Positions 22,954-33,794 of a DNA stretch of 64,000 nt are shown here, piece by piece. This DNA is from Caprimulgus europaeus (taxonomy: Eukaryota > Chordata > Aves > Caprimulgiformes > Caprimulgidae). The number at the start of each line of letters is the position of its first letter. The stretch's first letter is position 1. The translations under genes and the position numbers were made by a program. A model generated the notes under the pieces. The model was given only the letters and a program-made list of their open reading frames with translations, had not been told where the DNA came from and searched no databases. Location of the stretch: NCBI GenBank assembly GCA_907165065.1, contig OU015533.1:26738578-26802577 (forward strand), in the 5' to 3' direction.

Positions 22954-24614
22954 CTGGTAAACGAAAAACAAATCTTAGTCATATTTTCTATAATAGCCTT
23001 ATTCAGATTAAACACTACAGTACTAGAAATGTTTTGCATTATCTTCAACTTAAGTAAATTCTATTCTTGTCTTCGTCCAAGTAACTATATATCCGTAACA
23101 CTTCAGCATTATATAGTAAAATAACTCCTTGTACCTATTATGATTTCTCTAAGACCAACTTAACAACCTTATGGTCACTAGCAAAGTAAATATTGGCAGA
23201 CAAAAATATAAGAAGTTACTAAGATAATTATATGGTATACTATGTAGCTGTTTTGAGTAGAAGGTATCTAATCGACTAGTCCATACATGGCACTTCCCAA
23301 ATTATGGTATATTCACCTAAAAACTTGATATGAAGATAAGGTTATAATTTGTCTTTTAGTGACCAATACATACAGTCCACAATAATTTCTAGGTACAACA
23401 TCAGCATTTTACCAGAGTAAATAGCACTAAAATTATACCCATGGGTGATTTTTCTGTTCTAAATTTTATCATACTTTGTCCAAATGCAAAAAAAGGGTGC
23501 ATAAAGTTAGTCTACAGTTACGCAGAACAAAGGGTAATACTGTTCATGTATACAAAATAATTCAGACTATAGAGTTTTGTGCACTTTTATACTCTTGCTA
23601 AATGAGGCTGCTCTGTATCGCTCAGTTTGTAAAACCACCTCTGTTATTTTATCTTTCAAGTTCTATTTCTTGAATGATAAATCATCCTGGAGAAAATTTA
23701 CTCCATCTAAAAATGGTGGCAGAAAAATCATATGATAATTAACCCCCGCAGTCACAGGACTGATTAAGTCAAATGTTAGTCAAGAATTTCCACACATATT
23801 TCAGGGTTTTTTTAGTGTAGCAGCAAGCTTCTGTACTAAAGGATCAAAGAATGTTCTCATCCTTACACACCTATATATGCACATACATGTGCATGAATGC
23901 ATGACAGATGTGTGAGCTACCAGAAGTAGTATATTTGCCAATAATAGTACTTCTTTCAAAGATGAAGAAAGGAAACAGTCAAGATTCCTAATGTGAAAAT
24001 AATGAAATAGGTCATTCAGTGAAAAAATAAGACTGCTGAGGAACAACAAGTACTGGCTGTTGGTGAAGCAGTATAGATTTTAAAAGGTCACAACAGAGGA
24101 ATGAGAATGTACTGTAAGCAGTTCTAAAAATGGAAATTATGACCTTCATCATATTGTGTGTCACAAGAAACCAGACCATGACCGGTCCTGGCTTTCACAA
24201 TGTTTTAACATACCAAACAGAATAGAAACCCAGAAATTATTAGCAACTAAAACTAAACATAAGCTTTTTCTTTAAGATGCTTTTTCACATATAATCTTTT
24301 TTAAAAAAACAACAAAAAAAAGTTGCTAGACAATGCATTCATAAGTAGAACAGCATTCCTTATAAACACTATCTATGGGCAACACAGAAACTTCATACAG
24401 TACTGTGTAAGAGCAAGTATTCTAGAGACTGTAGCTGTACAGTCAAAATTCAGATCAGTATTCAAATCAGAAGATCAGAGAACTACTTTAGCTAAAGGAT
24501 TTCTGAGGGAGCAGGAGAAAGCTCTTAGAGAGACAACAAGCGTTTTTCTCAATGAGAGATGGAAAATCAGGTATCTATAGGTCTGGAAGACTGCAAAGAG
24601 CTGGAACCTGTTTC

Positions 24615-24910
24615 GGCCAGGCTCTTCACAGTGGTGTCTAATGATAGGACAGGGGCAATGGGTGCGAGCTGGAACACAGGAGGTTCCGCTTAAATTTCAG
24701 AAGGAACTTCTTTACTGTGAGGGTAACAGAGCACTGGAACAGGCTGCCCAGGGAGGTTGTGGAGTCTCCTTCTCTGGAAACATTCAAGACCCTCCTGGAC
24801 GCCTTCCTGTGTGAACTCATCTGGGTGTTCCTGCTCCGGCAGGGGGATTGGGCTAGATGATCTTTTGAGGTCCCTTCCAATCCCTGACATTCTGTGATTC
24901 TGTGATTCCT
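24615..24910 (+). mobile_element. CR1 LINE 3' end, 5'-truncated
   Basis: About 296 bp of CR1 on the plus strand in the PDE1A intron 22954-28003, antisense to the gene. It holds the last part of ORF2 and the short 3' untranslated region, ending in two ATTCTGTG octamers (24889-24904) plus a partial third. It is nearly identical to the 3' part of the copy at 30389-31103, so both belong to the same subfamily. It carries a frameshift relative to that copy near 24650 (a base missing in acaggggcaatg). Confidence 0.93.
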
Positions 24911-27219
24911 TCTTGGGACATACTATGCCATGTAGGTGTAACACCTGTTGGAAAAGATCTCTTCTACTGAGAGATGTTTTCCAGTATTATAAATTGCTTA
25001 TAAATAAATAGATACATTTCAATGTTTCATGAGCTCTGATTCTATTCTTTTAAACAACAATGTATTAAAAATTAGTAAGAAAGGGAGTCTCACAATGCCC
25101 TTATTGACAGTAAAGACATTTTTTCCTTTAGTTTGAGCAATACAGGTACGTGGGAGGAGGAAAGGGATGGTGGGAAGATGATGGATGACTCAAAAGTTCT
25201 TTTCAAGATGTATTCCCTGGGACTTGGATTCTTAAATCTTTATACAGATGAAGACTTCATAAATGCAAGCTTGAGTTATATATTTCAGTCATATCATCTG
25301 GGATTTAATCTCTTGGGAAGGTTAATAGATTGTGTGCCATCTGTGATATTTTACTTTCTAACATATTGATCTGAGGTGGCTGGATCTTGTTTCCTAAGAT
25401 AGATAATAACTGTTGGAAAATACAATGACCATTTTATTTCTTTAAATGTGATTCTGAATATGTGTTATTCCTCACTGGAATCGCTCTAAAGGCTTGTGGA
25501 GAAGCATAAACTCTGAGCAGCCAAACTTTGTGGCAAATCCTGAAATATGGCTGTTTTCCAGATGCATATAAAAGATACAAAATGTATGACCTCAACAACA
25601 GGAATTGTGAAAAGGATTTTCTAAACCCTAGCTTTCCAAAGCATTTGCTTCAGTATTTCTTCCAGAAGTGAACAAGGAAGACAGCAATTCTTGGCAACAT
25701 TTGGGTGTCAGTTTCTTAAGACACAATGAAAGCACAAGAACTTCAAATTACATGCCAATGTGCAAAAAAACACACAGGAACTGGATATAGAATTGCATCA
25801 AATTGACTCCAATCCAAGTATTTGTTAGAAGACACAGCAGAATTAAAAGAGGCATCACAATGGGCATACTCTGAAAACTACTAGCTTGAGAAGCAAACTT
25901 CAAATTGTTATGGAACAGGGTTCTGTAGGGTTAACCAGGCAACAGGAAAAAAACCTAACAAGTTAAATAGAACATTTGTATGATACTGATGTGTTCTCAA
26001 ACTGAAAATGACATTTTGGACAGAAATACTTTGCAAGCTGCAGAATCACTAGGCTTTCTTTCAAACACTAGTTTCTATAAATGTTCCTTCTGCCTGGCAA
26101 GCTACGTCTGTTTGAAGGCACTCTTGACTAAGTGTTGTCCTAGTTAGACATCTTTCCAAGAACTTCCCAGTATCATAATTCAGCAATTCAAATGTGAATA
26201 TATAAAAGCTGTCCCAATTTTATAGGAATATTTTGTAGCAGAATTGCAACATTAATGACATTTTACAGCAAAGTAACAGTAATAAAGTCTAAGCTTTTCT
26301 AAAAGTAGTTGTCCAAAGTGCATCACATCAAAGTCCAGTTCCAAGGTGAAGATGCTAATATTGTAAAATTTGAGTTGGAGAAGCCTTTCTCATTCTTGTG
26401 TGCACTTTGTAGAATAGCTGATATTCAAATATGAAAAAGGTTCCTTCATTCTGTGTTCAGAGATACCTGAAGTGCATTGCAAAGTTGTTTAATCAATGGC
26501 TAAGCATACCAAACTGACTGGGCTAGCTGTGGAAGCTGGAACCTTGCCCTGGCATCACAAAGAAAACATAGATGCTACTGGATTTTTTTGAAAGGCAGAG
26601 GGGCACAATTACAACAGGGCAAAGGGATGTTTATAATACACAATACAATAGAGGGATTTTCCTCCCTGTTGAGTTGCTGATCCAGATATATACCTGCAAC
26701 AAATATATGTCTCAATGCTTGCAGCTGATCTTACACTAGAAGACAAGGGCAGGATAGAAACCATGATCTAAGCTCTTCAAGCTTTTTCTTTTATTAAAAT
26801 ATTATTTTGATAGGTGAACATCTTATACAACAATTTTGGTTTAGAGTGAACTTGGCAAGAGCTGTCTAGCCTGTTCTTCAGTTTGGTATGGAAGTCCTTT
26901 CTCAAGAAAACATTTCAATGAGAAAAGGAATCTTGGCTGCTAAAGACTCCAGGCTGCAAGTAGTACTTGTGTTAAATGTAGTTTTAAAAACTTGATGTTT
27001 AGAAGAAAAACACTTCCTTCAAACAGCCTTAAAACCTGCAATGCACAGGGACTTGATCTTCCTTCCAATGAAGCCAAAGGCAAAGTTTACAGTGAGAAAA
27101 AGCTTAACATAAGTCAACAACTGCAACTGTCATATATTATGCATATATTGGAGCACAAACATTTAGAGTCAGTCCTAAAGCCAGAAATCAGACACTATCA
27201 CTTCCCACCTTTTTGGTTT

Positions 27220-27257
27220 TTTTGTTTGGTTCTTTTTTTCTTTTTTTCTTTTTTTTT
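27220..27257. repeat. T-rich simple repeat
   Basis: Interrupted T tract (units of T6-T8 separated by C or GG) in the intron 22954-28003. A second T tract with C interruptions follows at 27785-27811. Confidence 0.8.
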
Positions 27258-28003
27258 GAAACAAGTGCATTCATAGTGAAGATGAATCATGAAAAGGCCA
27301 TTGACAGAAATGTCCTTTTTCTTTCAGTCAGCATTTACTTTAATCTAGAAAACTGATAGTGAGGAGACTCCCACTGCTGGTATCAAATCAAAAGTAAGTG
27401 TTTAGAGTAAAAGTGCTTGCATAGACTCACTTCAGTTCCCAAAGTAAATACTAAAAAGCTTTGGGATATGGCAATAGTGCAAGGCAAATGCAATCTCCTG
27501 CCTGCTATAGGCACATACAGTATGCAAGAGCAGACCTAAATAAGGTTATAAACTAAAACAAAAAGCTGCTGCAGAGTATTTGAGTAAGTCCACACTGATT
27601 CAGTATGTCTTTCAATGGCCAGTACCTCAGAAGACACTAAAGCTTCCTTGCCTGATCACACCTCCCAGGTTCTGATGTGGAAACAAAAAATTCTCACCTG
27701 CCCACTCCTGCAAATGTACCTCTTCTAGTATGATATATAATGCCCAAGCCCAGCCAATGAAAAGCAAAAAAAAAATTAAGTAGGATTTTTTTTTTTCTCT
27801 TTTTTCTTTTCTGCATCAGGAGAGTTCCAGCCTGGAAGAACTGCTATAATGACATAAAGTTCACAGCCTGAATCATAGTTTTGAATCTATCTCTGCACCA
27901 TTATCAAGGGAGCTTTTTCCATAAGAAAAGACAAACATACATACGCATCCAAAACAGCAGAGGCTGAGAAAAGTAGTGAATTGAACTTTGCAGTATTTCT
28001 TAC

Positions 28004-28144
28004 CATGATACCAGTGTGAATCATTATGTAATGCACAGTTTGAGTAACATCAGCTGCATGGATCAAATTGTGATATGGATTTTTGTATTTGCTGTAACCA
28101 ACCTCAAGAGCTTCAGCAAATGAAATGAGATTGGGAACAGGGAT
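28004..28144 (-). CDS. PDE1A: PDE1A exon: catalytic motif HNLIHAADV
   Basis: 141 nt, phase 0 at both ends, 47 codons. It reads IPVPNLISFAEALEVGYSKY and then KNPYHNLIHAADVTQTVHYI to MIHTGIM. The YHNLIHAADV stretch carries the class I phosphodiesterase proton-donor histidine (first His) and the first metal-ligand His of the HNxxHAxDV signature. The start, IPVPNLISF, departs from the mammalian IPVSCLITF, a surface segment. Donor ATG|GTAAGA is strong; the acceptor is a weaker cctag. Confidence 0.97.
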
Positions 28145-29541
28145 CTAGGAGGAAGCAAAAATTAAAATAAATGTTCTTTTTCCTGCAACAGCTGCAAAGT
28201 TAATAATGCAATAAATAAACCACAAATAAATATACTATAGAATTTAATTAACAAACAACAAAGTAATATTTAGAATGCAAAGATCTAATATCTTACATGC
28301 ATCAGGGAGTCTTCACCCAATTCTTGTAGATGTTCTATCCCTCCACATACACTATGTGCAATATATGGTTAGTATACAAGAGACTGCAGAACTATCAACC
28401 AAATAGTTTTCAAGACCTGTCTGTTTGTACCAGGAATGCATAGTTTGCTCATATAATAAAGGCATGAGAGAGATGAGTCAAACAACAGGCTTATTTATTT
28501 TTCGTCAACAGTTTTATCTTGCCGGACACAAAGTTTCCCTGAATCTGATAGTCTGCCTTCCCATCCTTCTCTTCTTCCAGGCAATGTATGAAGCACGGGT
28601 ACTATCTAGTCCCATCTTTTTCCCATGTAATGAAATTATATTTTCCTTAAGATATTTTCTTTTTTTAAATGCTCTGCAAGGTAAATAGTGGGACTGAGAA
28701 TGGGCTTAAGCCCACTGAACCAGTAACATTGTGTACTTTCTGACTCTCTTGCTAATGATAGCCCTGGTGTGGTCCTGACTTCAAGCACCCAGAGCTTGAG
28801 GGAAAAGCTGAGTCTGAGTTACCAGTTAAAATTCTGAGCAACCTGATCTAGTGGGGGATGTCCCTGCTCATGGCAGGGGGGTTGGAACAAGATGATCTTT
28901 AAGGTCCCTTCCAACTCAAACCATTCTATGATTCTATTATAATGATAAATTGGCTCTTTGATCCATTTTTTTTATTTCAGCCTTTCAAAGTTGGTTATAA
29001 ATACTCCATATTGTACTGCAACACCCTGCAAACACCATGGAAAAGCAGCCTTCTCTTTTTAGTTGGTTAGGAGAGGAAGGTTCAGTCAAAACCCTTACAC
29101 AGTGGTGGGCAACATACTATGATCTAGACCATGAAAAACATACTTAGAACTAACTACAGTTTTCTGCCTTACTAGGAATCCTTGTTCTAAGAAGCTGGGA
29201 CAATAATTCAGTACTGTGGATTAAGCAGGCTGTATACATAATCTGTCTGTTTAATGCTTAGAACATTTAGCTGCTTACTAGCAACATCCCATCCCAAACT
29301 GACTTGAAATGGGTCTCCACAGCTTTTCTATTTTTTCAGTTGCAGCAAATTTTGTATGCTATGGGTGAAGTTCCATTTAGTAGAATTACTGGCATATTAC
29401 AATGTTTGATTTGCAATATTTGAAATTCTGCCCTGCATTGTACAATAAAATACAATTTCAAACGTATCTTGGATTTCTTGTTTTTTAAATTTTACATACT
29501 TATTTTTGCATACATATTTTTATTTGTGGCTAGTTTCTGAC
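28145..29541 (-). other. PDE1A: PDE1A intron, 1.4 kb
   Basis: GT-AG intron containing the short CR1 tail at 28836-28938. The region 28425-28688 has a plus-strand open frame without recognisable similarity. Confidence 0.85.
28836..28938 (+). mobile_element. CR1 LINE tail, very short fragment
   Basis: About 103 bp of the CR1 3' end: GAGCAACCTGATCTAGTGG, the TCCCTGCTCATGGCAGG segment, GGTCCCTTCCAACTC, and two ATTCTATG-type octamers at 28923-28938. It is on the plus strand in the intron 28145-29541. The ATTCTATG tail places it in a different subfamily from the copies with ATTCTGTG. Such short 5'-truncated copies are typical for CR1. Confidence 0.92.
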
Positions 29542-29658
29542 CTTGAAACGGCTCAAAAGGTCATATCGGGTAAACAGTTCATACATCATAAATTTCAGAC
29601 TGTGCTCTCCACTTGCTTCATTCAGGGCAAATACGTCAAAAGACCATTTATCAACATC
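29542..29658 (-). CDS. PDE1A: PDE1A exon: catalytic domain N-terminal helices (DVDKWSFDVF...)
   Basis: 117 nt, phase 0 at both ends, 39 codons: DVDKWSFDVFALNEASGEHS, then LKFMMYELFTRYDLLSRFK. This is the conserved N-terminal helical part of the class I phosphodiesterase catalytic domain. Differences from mammalian PDE1A are Met for Ile and Leu-Ser for Ile-Asn near the end (RYDLINRFK in mammals). Acceptor ctcatctacag, donor AAG|GTCAGA, which is slightly weaker than the others. Confidence 0.96.
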
Positions 29659-30374
29659 CTGTAGATGAGAGGAAAAGAAAAAGAAGATAAAAGTTTCCAT
29701 CTGTTTAAGTAGGTTCCCAGTTAATCACTGGAAAACGTATTTTGGGGGTTTTCTGGGGGGAAGGCGAAGAGTTTGGAGTTTTTTGATTGTCCAGCTCTTT
29801 CAAACTCCTACTGTAGATAACACATTAATGACTTTTTCAATATTAATGATGAAAATAGTTGCGTCAGTTAGGAACAAAATACTTGTAACATGACCTATGC
29901 AACTTTGTAATCAAAGGCCTTAATCTTTCAAATTTAACTTTCTGCATACAAATTTTCTACACAACCTCATGGAGCTAATGCAAATATCCATCCTTTAAAT
30001 AGGCTATTATGAAATGTCATTAACACTATAGTCATATAGCAATTTGAGAATAATATCAGTGTTTGACTTTCAGGAGAAAAGATGAGGCACTACATTCTCA
30101 AGATATACCATTTTTTAATCGCATACATAGCCATAGGAACTTTTATGCTATAAGAGACAATCTTTCAGGTGAACTACAGTAACGCCTTTAAATTCACCGC
30201 AAATAGTGCACTTGTTCCATAAGCTGCTGCTTCTTTTGTTTGCTCTATCTCAATATCTCTTCTCCTTTTCCTTTCCTAAAAAGAAAACAAATCCTGCTGA
30301 GAAACTGATTAGCACACCACTGGGAGCTGATGAAACCATGTCTCACATTTCTATAAAAATTTCTATACAAATTT

Positions 30375-31103
30375 AATTCCATTGCCTATTGGGAGATGAT
30401 CTACTAGAGAGCAGTGTAGGGGAAAGGGATCTGGGAGTCCTGGTGGACAGCAGGATGACCATGAGCCAGCACTGTGCCCTTGTGGCCAGGAAGGCCAATG
30501 GCATCCTGGGGTCCATTAGAAGGGGTGTGGTTAGTAGGTCGAGAGAGGTTCTCCTCCCCCTCTACTCTGCCCTGGTGAGGCCACATCTGGAATATTGTGT
30601 CCAGTTCTGGGCCCCACAGTTCAAGGACAGGGAGCTGCTTGAGAGAGTCCAGCACAGAGCCACCAAGATGATTAAGGGAGTGGAGCATCTCCCTTATGAG
30701 GAAAGGCTGAGGGAGCTGGGCCTCTTTAGCTTGGAGAAGAGGAAAGTGAGGGGTGACCTTATTAATGTTTATAAATATATGAAGGATGAGTGTCAGGAGG
30801 ATGGAGCCAGGCTCTTCACAGTGGTGTCCAATAATAGGACAAGGGGCAATGGGTGTAAGCTGGAACACAGGAGGTTCCGCTTAAATTTCAGAAGGAACTT
30901 CTTTACTGTGAGGGTAACAGAGCACTGGAACAGGCTGCCCAGGGAGGTTGTGGAGTCTCCTTCTCTGGAGACATTCAAGACCCTCCTAGATGCCTTCCTC
31001 TGTGAACTCATCTAGGTGTTCCTGCTCTGGCAGGGGGATTGGACTAGATGATCTTTTGAGGTCCTTTCCAATCCCTGACATTCTGTGATTCTGTGATTCT
31101 GTA
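30375..31103 (+). mobile_element. CR1 LINE 3' fragment with intact ORF2 C-terminus
   Basis: About 730 bp on the plus strand within the 1.67 kb PDE1A intron 29659-31326, antisense to the gene. It begins near GGGAGATGATCTACTAGAG and ends in three octamers, ATTCTGTG, ATTCTGTG and ATTCTGTA (31080-31103). The 3' end is complete and the 5' end is truncated, the usual outcome of target-primed insertion. No clear target-site duplication was seen, which is normal for CR1. The insertion makes up nearly half of its host intron. Confidence 0.95.
30389..31015 (+). pseudogene. CR1 ORF2 C-terminal fragment, open to its natural stop
   Basis: 208 codons covering the region after the reverse-transcriptase core of CR1 ORF2: [20 protein letters not shown], then the [16 protein letters not shown] block, [11 protein letters not shown], the [14 protein letters not shown] stretch, and the end [18 protein letters not shown] to a TAG after CELI. 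These blocks are standard in CR1. There is no stop or frameshift, but the endonuclease and catalytic residues are missing, so it is a dead 5'-truncated copy. The apparent Met start is inside the element and not a natural start. Confidence 0.88.
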
Positions 31104-31326
31104 ATAGCATCCAAATGAAATCACAACTAATCAGTGAAACAATAAACAGAATAATATGCTATTTGTGAATTTTTACCTATCAACTTCTCTGTTATTTGTG
31201 CTCAGTTCTGTAGTACTAAATATGGCTAGGGTATGTCCAGTAGAAAACTATATTATTTTCACCCTAAAATTCACTAAATGTAAGTACAAATATATTCGAA
31301 CTCCACAATGATTAAACTTATGTTAC

Positions 31327-31393
31327 CTTAAACGTTACTATCACTTCTGCTGGGTAAGCCAAACCAACCATGCTAGAAGTTTTTCGGTACATC
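31327..31393 (-). CDS. PDE1A: PDE1A exon: linker into catalytic domain (MYRKT...)
   Basis: 67 nt exon: one base completing Arg, then 22 codons reading MYRKTSSMVGLAYPAEVIVT followed by FK, ending on a codon boundary. Mammalian PDE1A has MYRKTYHMVGLAYPAAVIVTLK, so Tyr-His is replaced by Ser-Ser and Leu by Phe. This strand and loop lead from the calmodulin region into the catalytic domain. Acceptor ttgttcttttag and donor AAG|GTAACA. A CR1 element ending at 31103 lies about 220 bp downstream of the donor in the next intron. Confidence 0.94.
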
Positions 31394-31843
31394 CTAAAAG
31401 AACAAATAAAATATTAATACTATTCCTTTAAAAAGTATGGGAACAATTTATCTTTTTCAAATTCATCTTTCACAGTTTGTGAAATAAGACTGTTATTTGA
31501 GAATCTGATCCTAGAGATGACACAAGTCTTGTTATTAACTTATAAGAAAAGCCTCTCTGCTGGTGTATTACTCTTTCATGTTAGTGCAGTCTTTGATACA
31601 TTTTCATGCAGAAGTTTCCAAGCTGTTAATTACCAGAATTTTCCAAAGCCCAGGAAATTTCATTACAAATTTAGAGGTTTCATCTAGATTTCTGTATAGA
31701 AAAATACAGTGACTGCAGAAATTGAAGCCTAAATCTTGGCTCAAAGATTTGCTTCAGGTTCATCCCACCTCTTAAGGGATCTTCAACTACAGACACTGTT
31801 GTCAAATGCAGTCCTTGCTATAATAAGAAAACAAAGCTCTCAC
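31394..31843 (-). other. PDE1A: PDE1A intron, 450 bp
   Basis: Short GT-AG intron between the calmodulin-region exon and the MYRKT exon; no repeat recognised. Confidence 0.9.
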
Positions 31844-32026
31844 CTTTCTACAAAAATCCCAGCCTGCACAGCATGCACAATGCTTCGAAATTTGGGCTTT
31901 TCTTCAGGCTTCCTCTTCACTATTCCCATTTCCCTTGTGAATGTAGAAGCTAACCAGTCCCGCACTTCCAGCGGGACCGAATCCGACTCGATATCAGAGA
32001 GCTCATCTTCAGTGTCCAAAAGCTTT
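31844..32026 (-). CDS. PDE1A: PDE1A exon: second calmodulin-binding / autoinhibitory region
   Basis: 183 nt exon encoding KLLDTEDELSDIESDSVPLE, then VRDWLASTFTREMGIVKRKP, then EEKPKFRSIVHAVQAGIFVE, ending AG of an Arg codon. The segment LASTFTREMG through KPKFRSIVHAVQAG corresponds to the second calmodulin-binding site and linked inhibitory segment of PDE1 enzymes. Mammalian PDE1A reads TRKMGMTKKKPEEKPKF here, so Glu replaces Lys and Ile-Val replaces Met-Thr in the basic patch; whether this changes calmodulin affinity cannot be told from sequence. Acceptor tttttgtag and donor AAG|GTGAG are good. The next exon is only 450 bp away. Confidence 0.96.
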
Positions 32027-33779
32027 CTACAAAAAATAAATAAAGAAATAATATAATAACAGGTAGCTGAGAAGATGGTAGACTGAAACAAATGGAGTAT
32101 AGACACATGAACAGCTATCAAAACTTAATTTAACAGGAGTGGAAGTTGTCTGTAGAATTGACTCAGCACATCACTAAATGTCTTCTCTGGTAGACATAGC
32201 GAGGCCAGCAGGCAGCTGGGCACAGGAGGTACCTTCCTCCTCCCCCCCTGCTCGTGTTCCAAAAGGGAAAAGATATTCAAATGGAAGACATTCAAGTAAA
32301 TGCAAGTGTAGATTTTTCTTCAAAGATGTCACAGCTCTGGTAGAGTGATATGTAATCAATGAGTTACAAAATCCAGAGAATAGGTCTAAAACAGAGGCTG
32401 ACATGAGAACCTGTAGAAAGAGGGGTTGCTGCTACAACTGAGAACACCAGTGATATATCTGATCTGTCCTCCAAAATGGTACAAAAAATGTTTTGATACT
32501 TACATGCAAAGTAAATTGTATTACACAGCAATGCTATGGAGAATGCATTTCAATGAGCACCCTGTATATATGTTCATCATATAATTCCAGTGCAATAAAA
32601 GTATTAAAGAGAATTAATTCCTTCTGTGTGGAGATCTGTATTCCTATTGAAGGGAGGGTAACAAAATCATAGCAGTAAAGAAATTATACAAGACTGGATT
32701 ACAAGTCAGCTTTCACAGTTCTTAGCTGTTGAAAAATTTAGAAAAGCTATGCATTCCTCCAAGGAAGAGTATTAAAAAGAAACTTCAATGGAATTGAATT
32801 GGACATCAATTTATTTAGAAGAAACATGTAATGAAATATTCTCTTAAAACAGACTCAATGCTTAAATTCAATTGTACACTTCTATAAATCTACCAGATGT
32901 AAGAACACAACCATTTTCTTGCTGTTATTTGCCCATATCACTCAGCCTGCTGGGGTTTTCCAAGAACCAAATCCCTTATTTCATCAGATAACAAGTTTTC
33001 CTTCATGAAGTTATACAAGAAACCCCAGAGTTAAGATGATCTGGACATATGTAAAGCATGCCACTCTTTTTATTAAAAGTGGTACCAATTGAATTGCAAT
33101 TTGATTACATTTCTCTGGTAATGTCTTTCTGAAACTGCTTGAATTTGTGTGATTTGGACACAAAGCAATGATGGACAAAGTATTTTTGAGTGTGATTTTC
33201 TTATCAGACAATCCACTTGTCAAGTTAAAACTTGGGGCTCTTCTGAGTGAACAGGATTCCTGGGAATGTATTTGGTGAGAATTCAGCTAATAGCACTTGC
33301 AGATGGGTTTTTGGGAGAGGAAAATTATCACTTCCTTTTCCAACTTCATGTTGTAACCTCTGCCACTGTCTTTTCTTTCTACTGTTAGCATAACTGTTGA
33401 TTTTTCACCTTATTTATGCACTCTCTCTTCATACTTATTCAGTGGCTCTTTCACACTTTTCGCTTTCTCTGTTTTTCTTCTTTGATATTTTCAAAATAAT
33501 GTTTAATCCAGGTCTTCCCTGGCATGTAGAGGAATGGAGCAGCAACGTGGATGGTGAAGAAAAGCCTAAATACAGTATAGTTCAAAGGAATCACCATGTA
33601 AATCTAATACTATCTGAGGGATTGTAGGAAGATGCCTAGAAGGAAGGATGATGCCAGAAGTGTCATATAAACTATTTGTGAACAGTGAGCATAGTATATT
33701 TGTGCTCATCTGCCCTGTTCTCAGTTTCAGCAGCTCATATGGCTGGCAGCATATTTTGTGGGGCTTTTCAACCGCAGTT

Positions 33780-33794
33780 TAAAAAAAAAAAAAA
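33780..33794 (+). repeat. A homopolymer
   Basis: A run of about 15 A in the large intron 32027-45513; simple sequence only. Confidence 0.7.

Larger units (their letters stand above)
22954..28003 (-). other. PDE1A: PDE1A intron, 5 kb
   Basis: GT-AG intron between the HNLIHAADV and HD-motif exons. It contains the CR1 copy at 24615-24910 and T-rich simple repeats at 27220 and 27785. Confidence 0.85.
29659..31326 (-). other. PDE1A: PDE1A intron, 1.7 kb
   Basis: GT-AG intron dominated by the CR1 copy at about 30375-31103. The remaining sequence is AT-rich and unremarkable. Confidence 0.85.

Noticed and set aside
24638-24944. Two overlapping minus-strand frames of about 80 codons
   Set aside because: Antisense readings of a CR1 3' end; the same peptide appears opposite the copy at 31011.
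30404-30868. 154-codon minus-strand frame
   Set aside because: Antisense reading of the CR1 copy at 30375-31103.
31736-32056. 106-codon plus-strand frame over the same place
   Set aside because: Mirror of the PDE1A exon on the other strand.
31840-32121. Open frame extending upstream of the RKLLDTEDELSD exon
   Set aside because: Only 31844-32026 is exon. The upstream part reads through the polypyrimidine tract and acceptor, and does not match PDE1.
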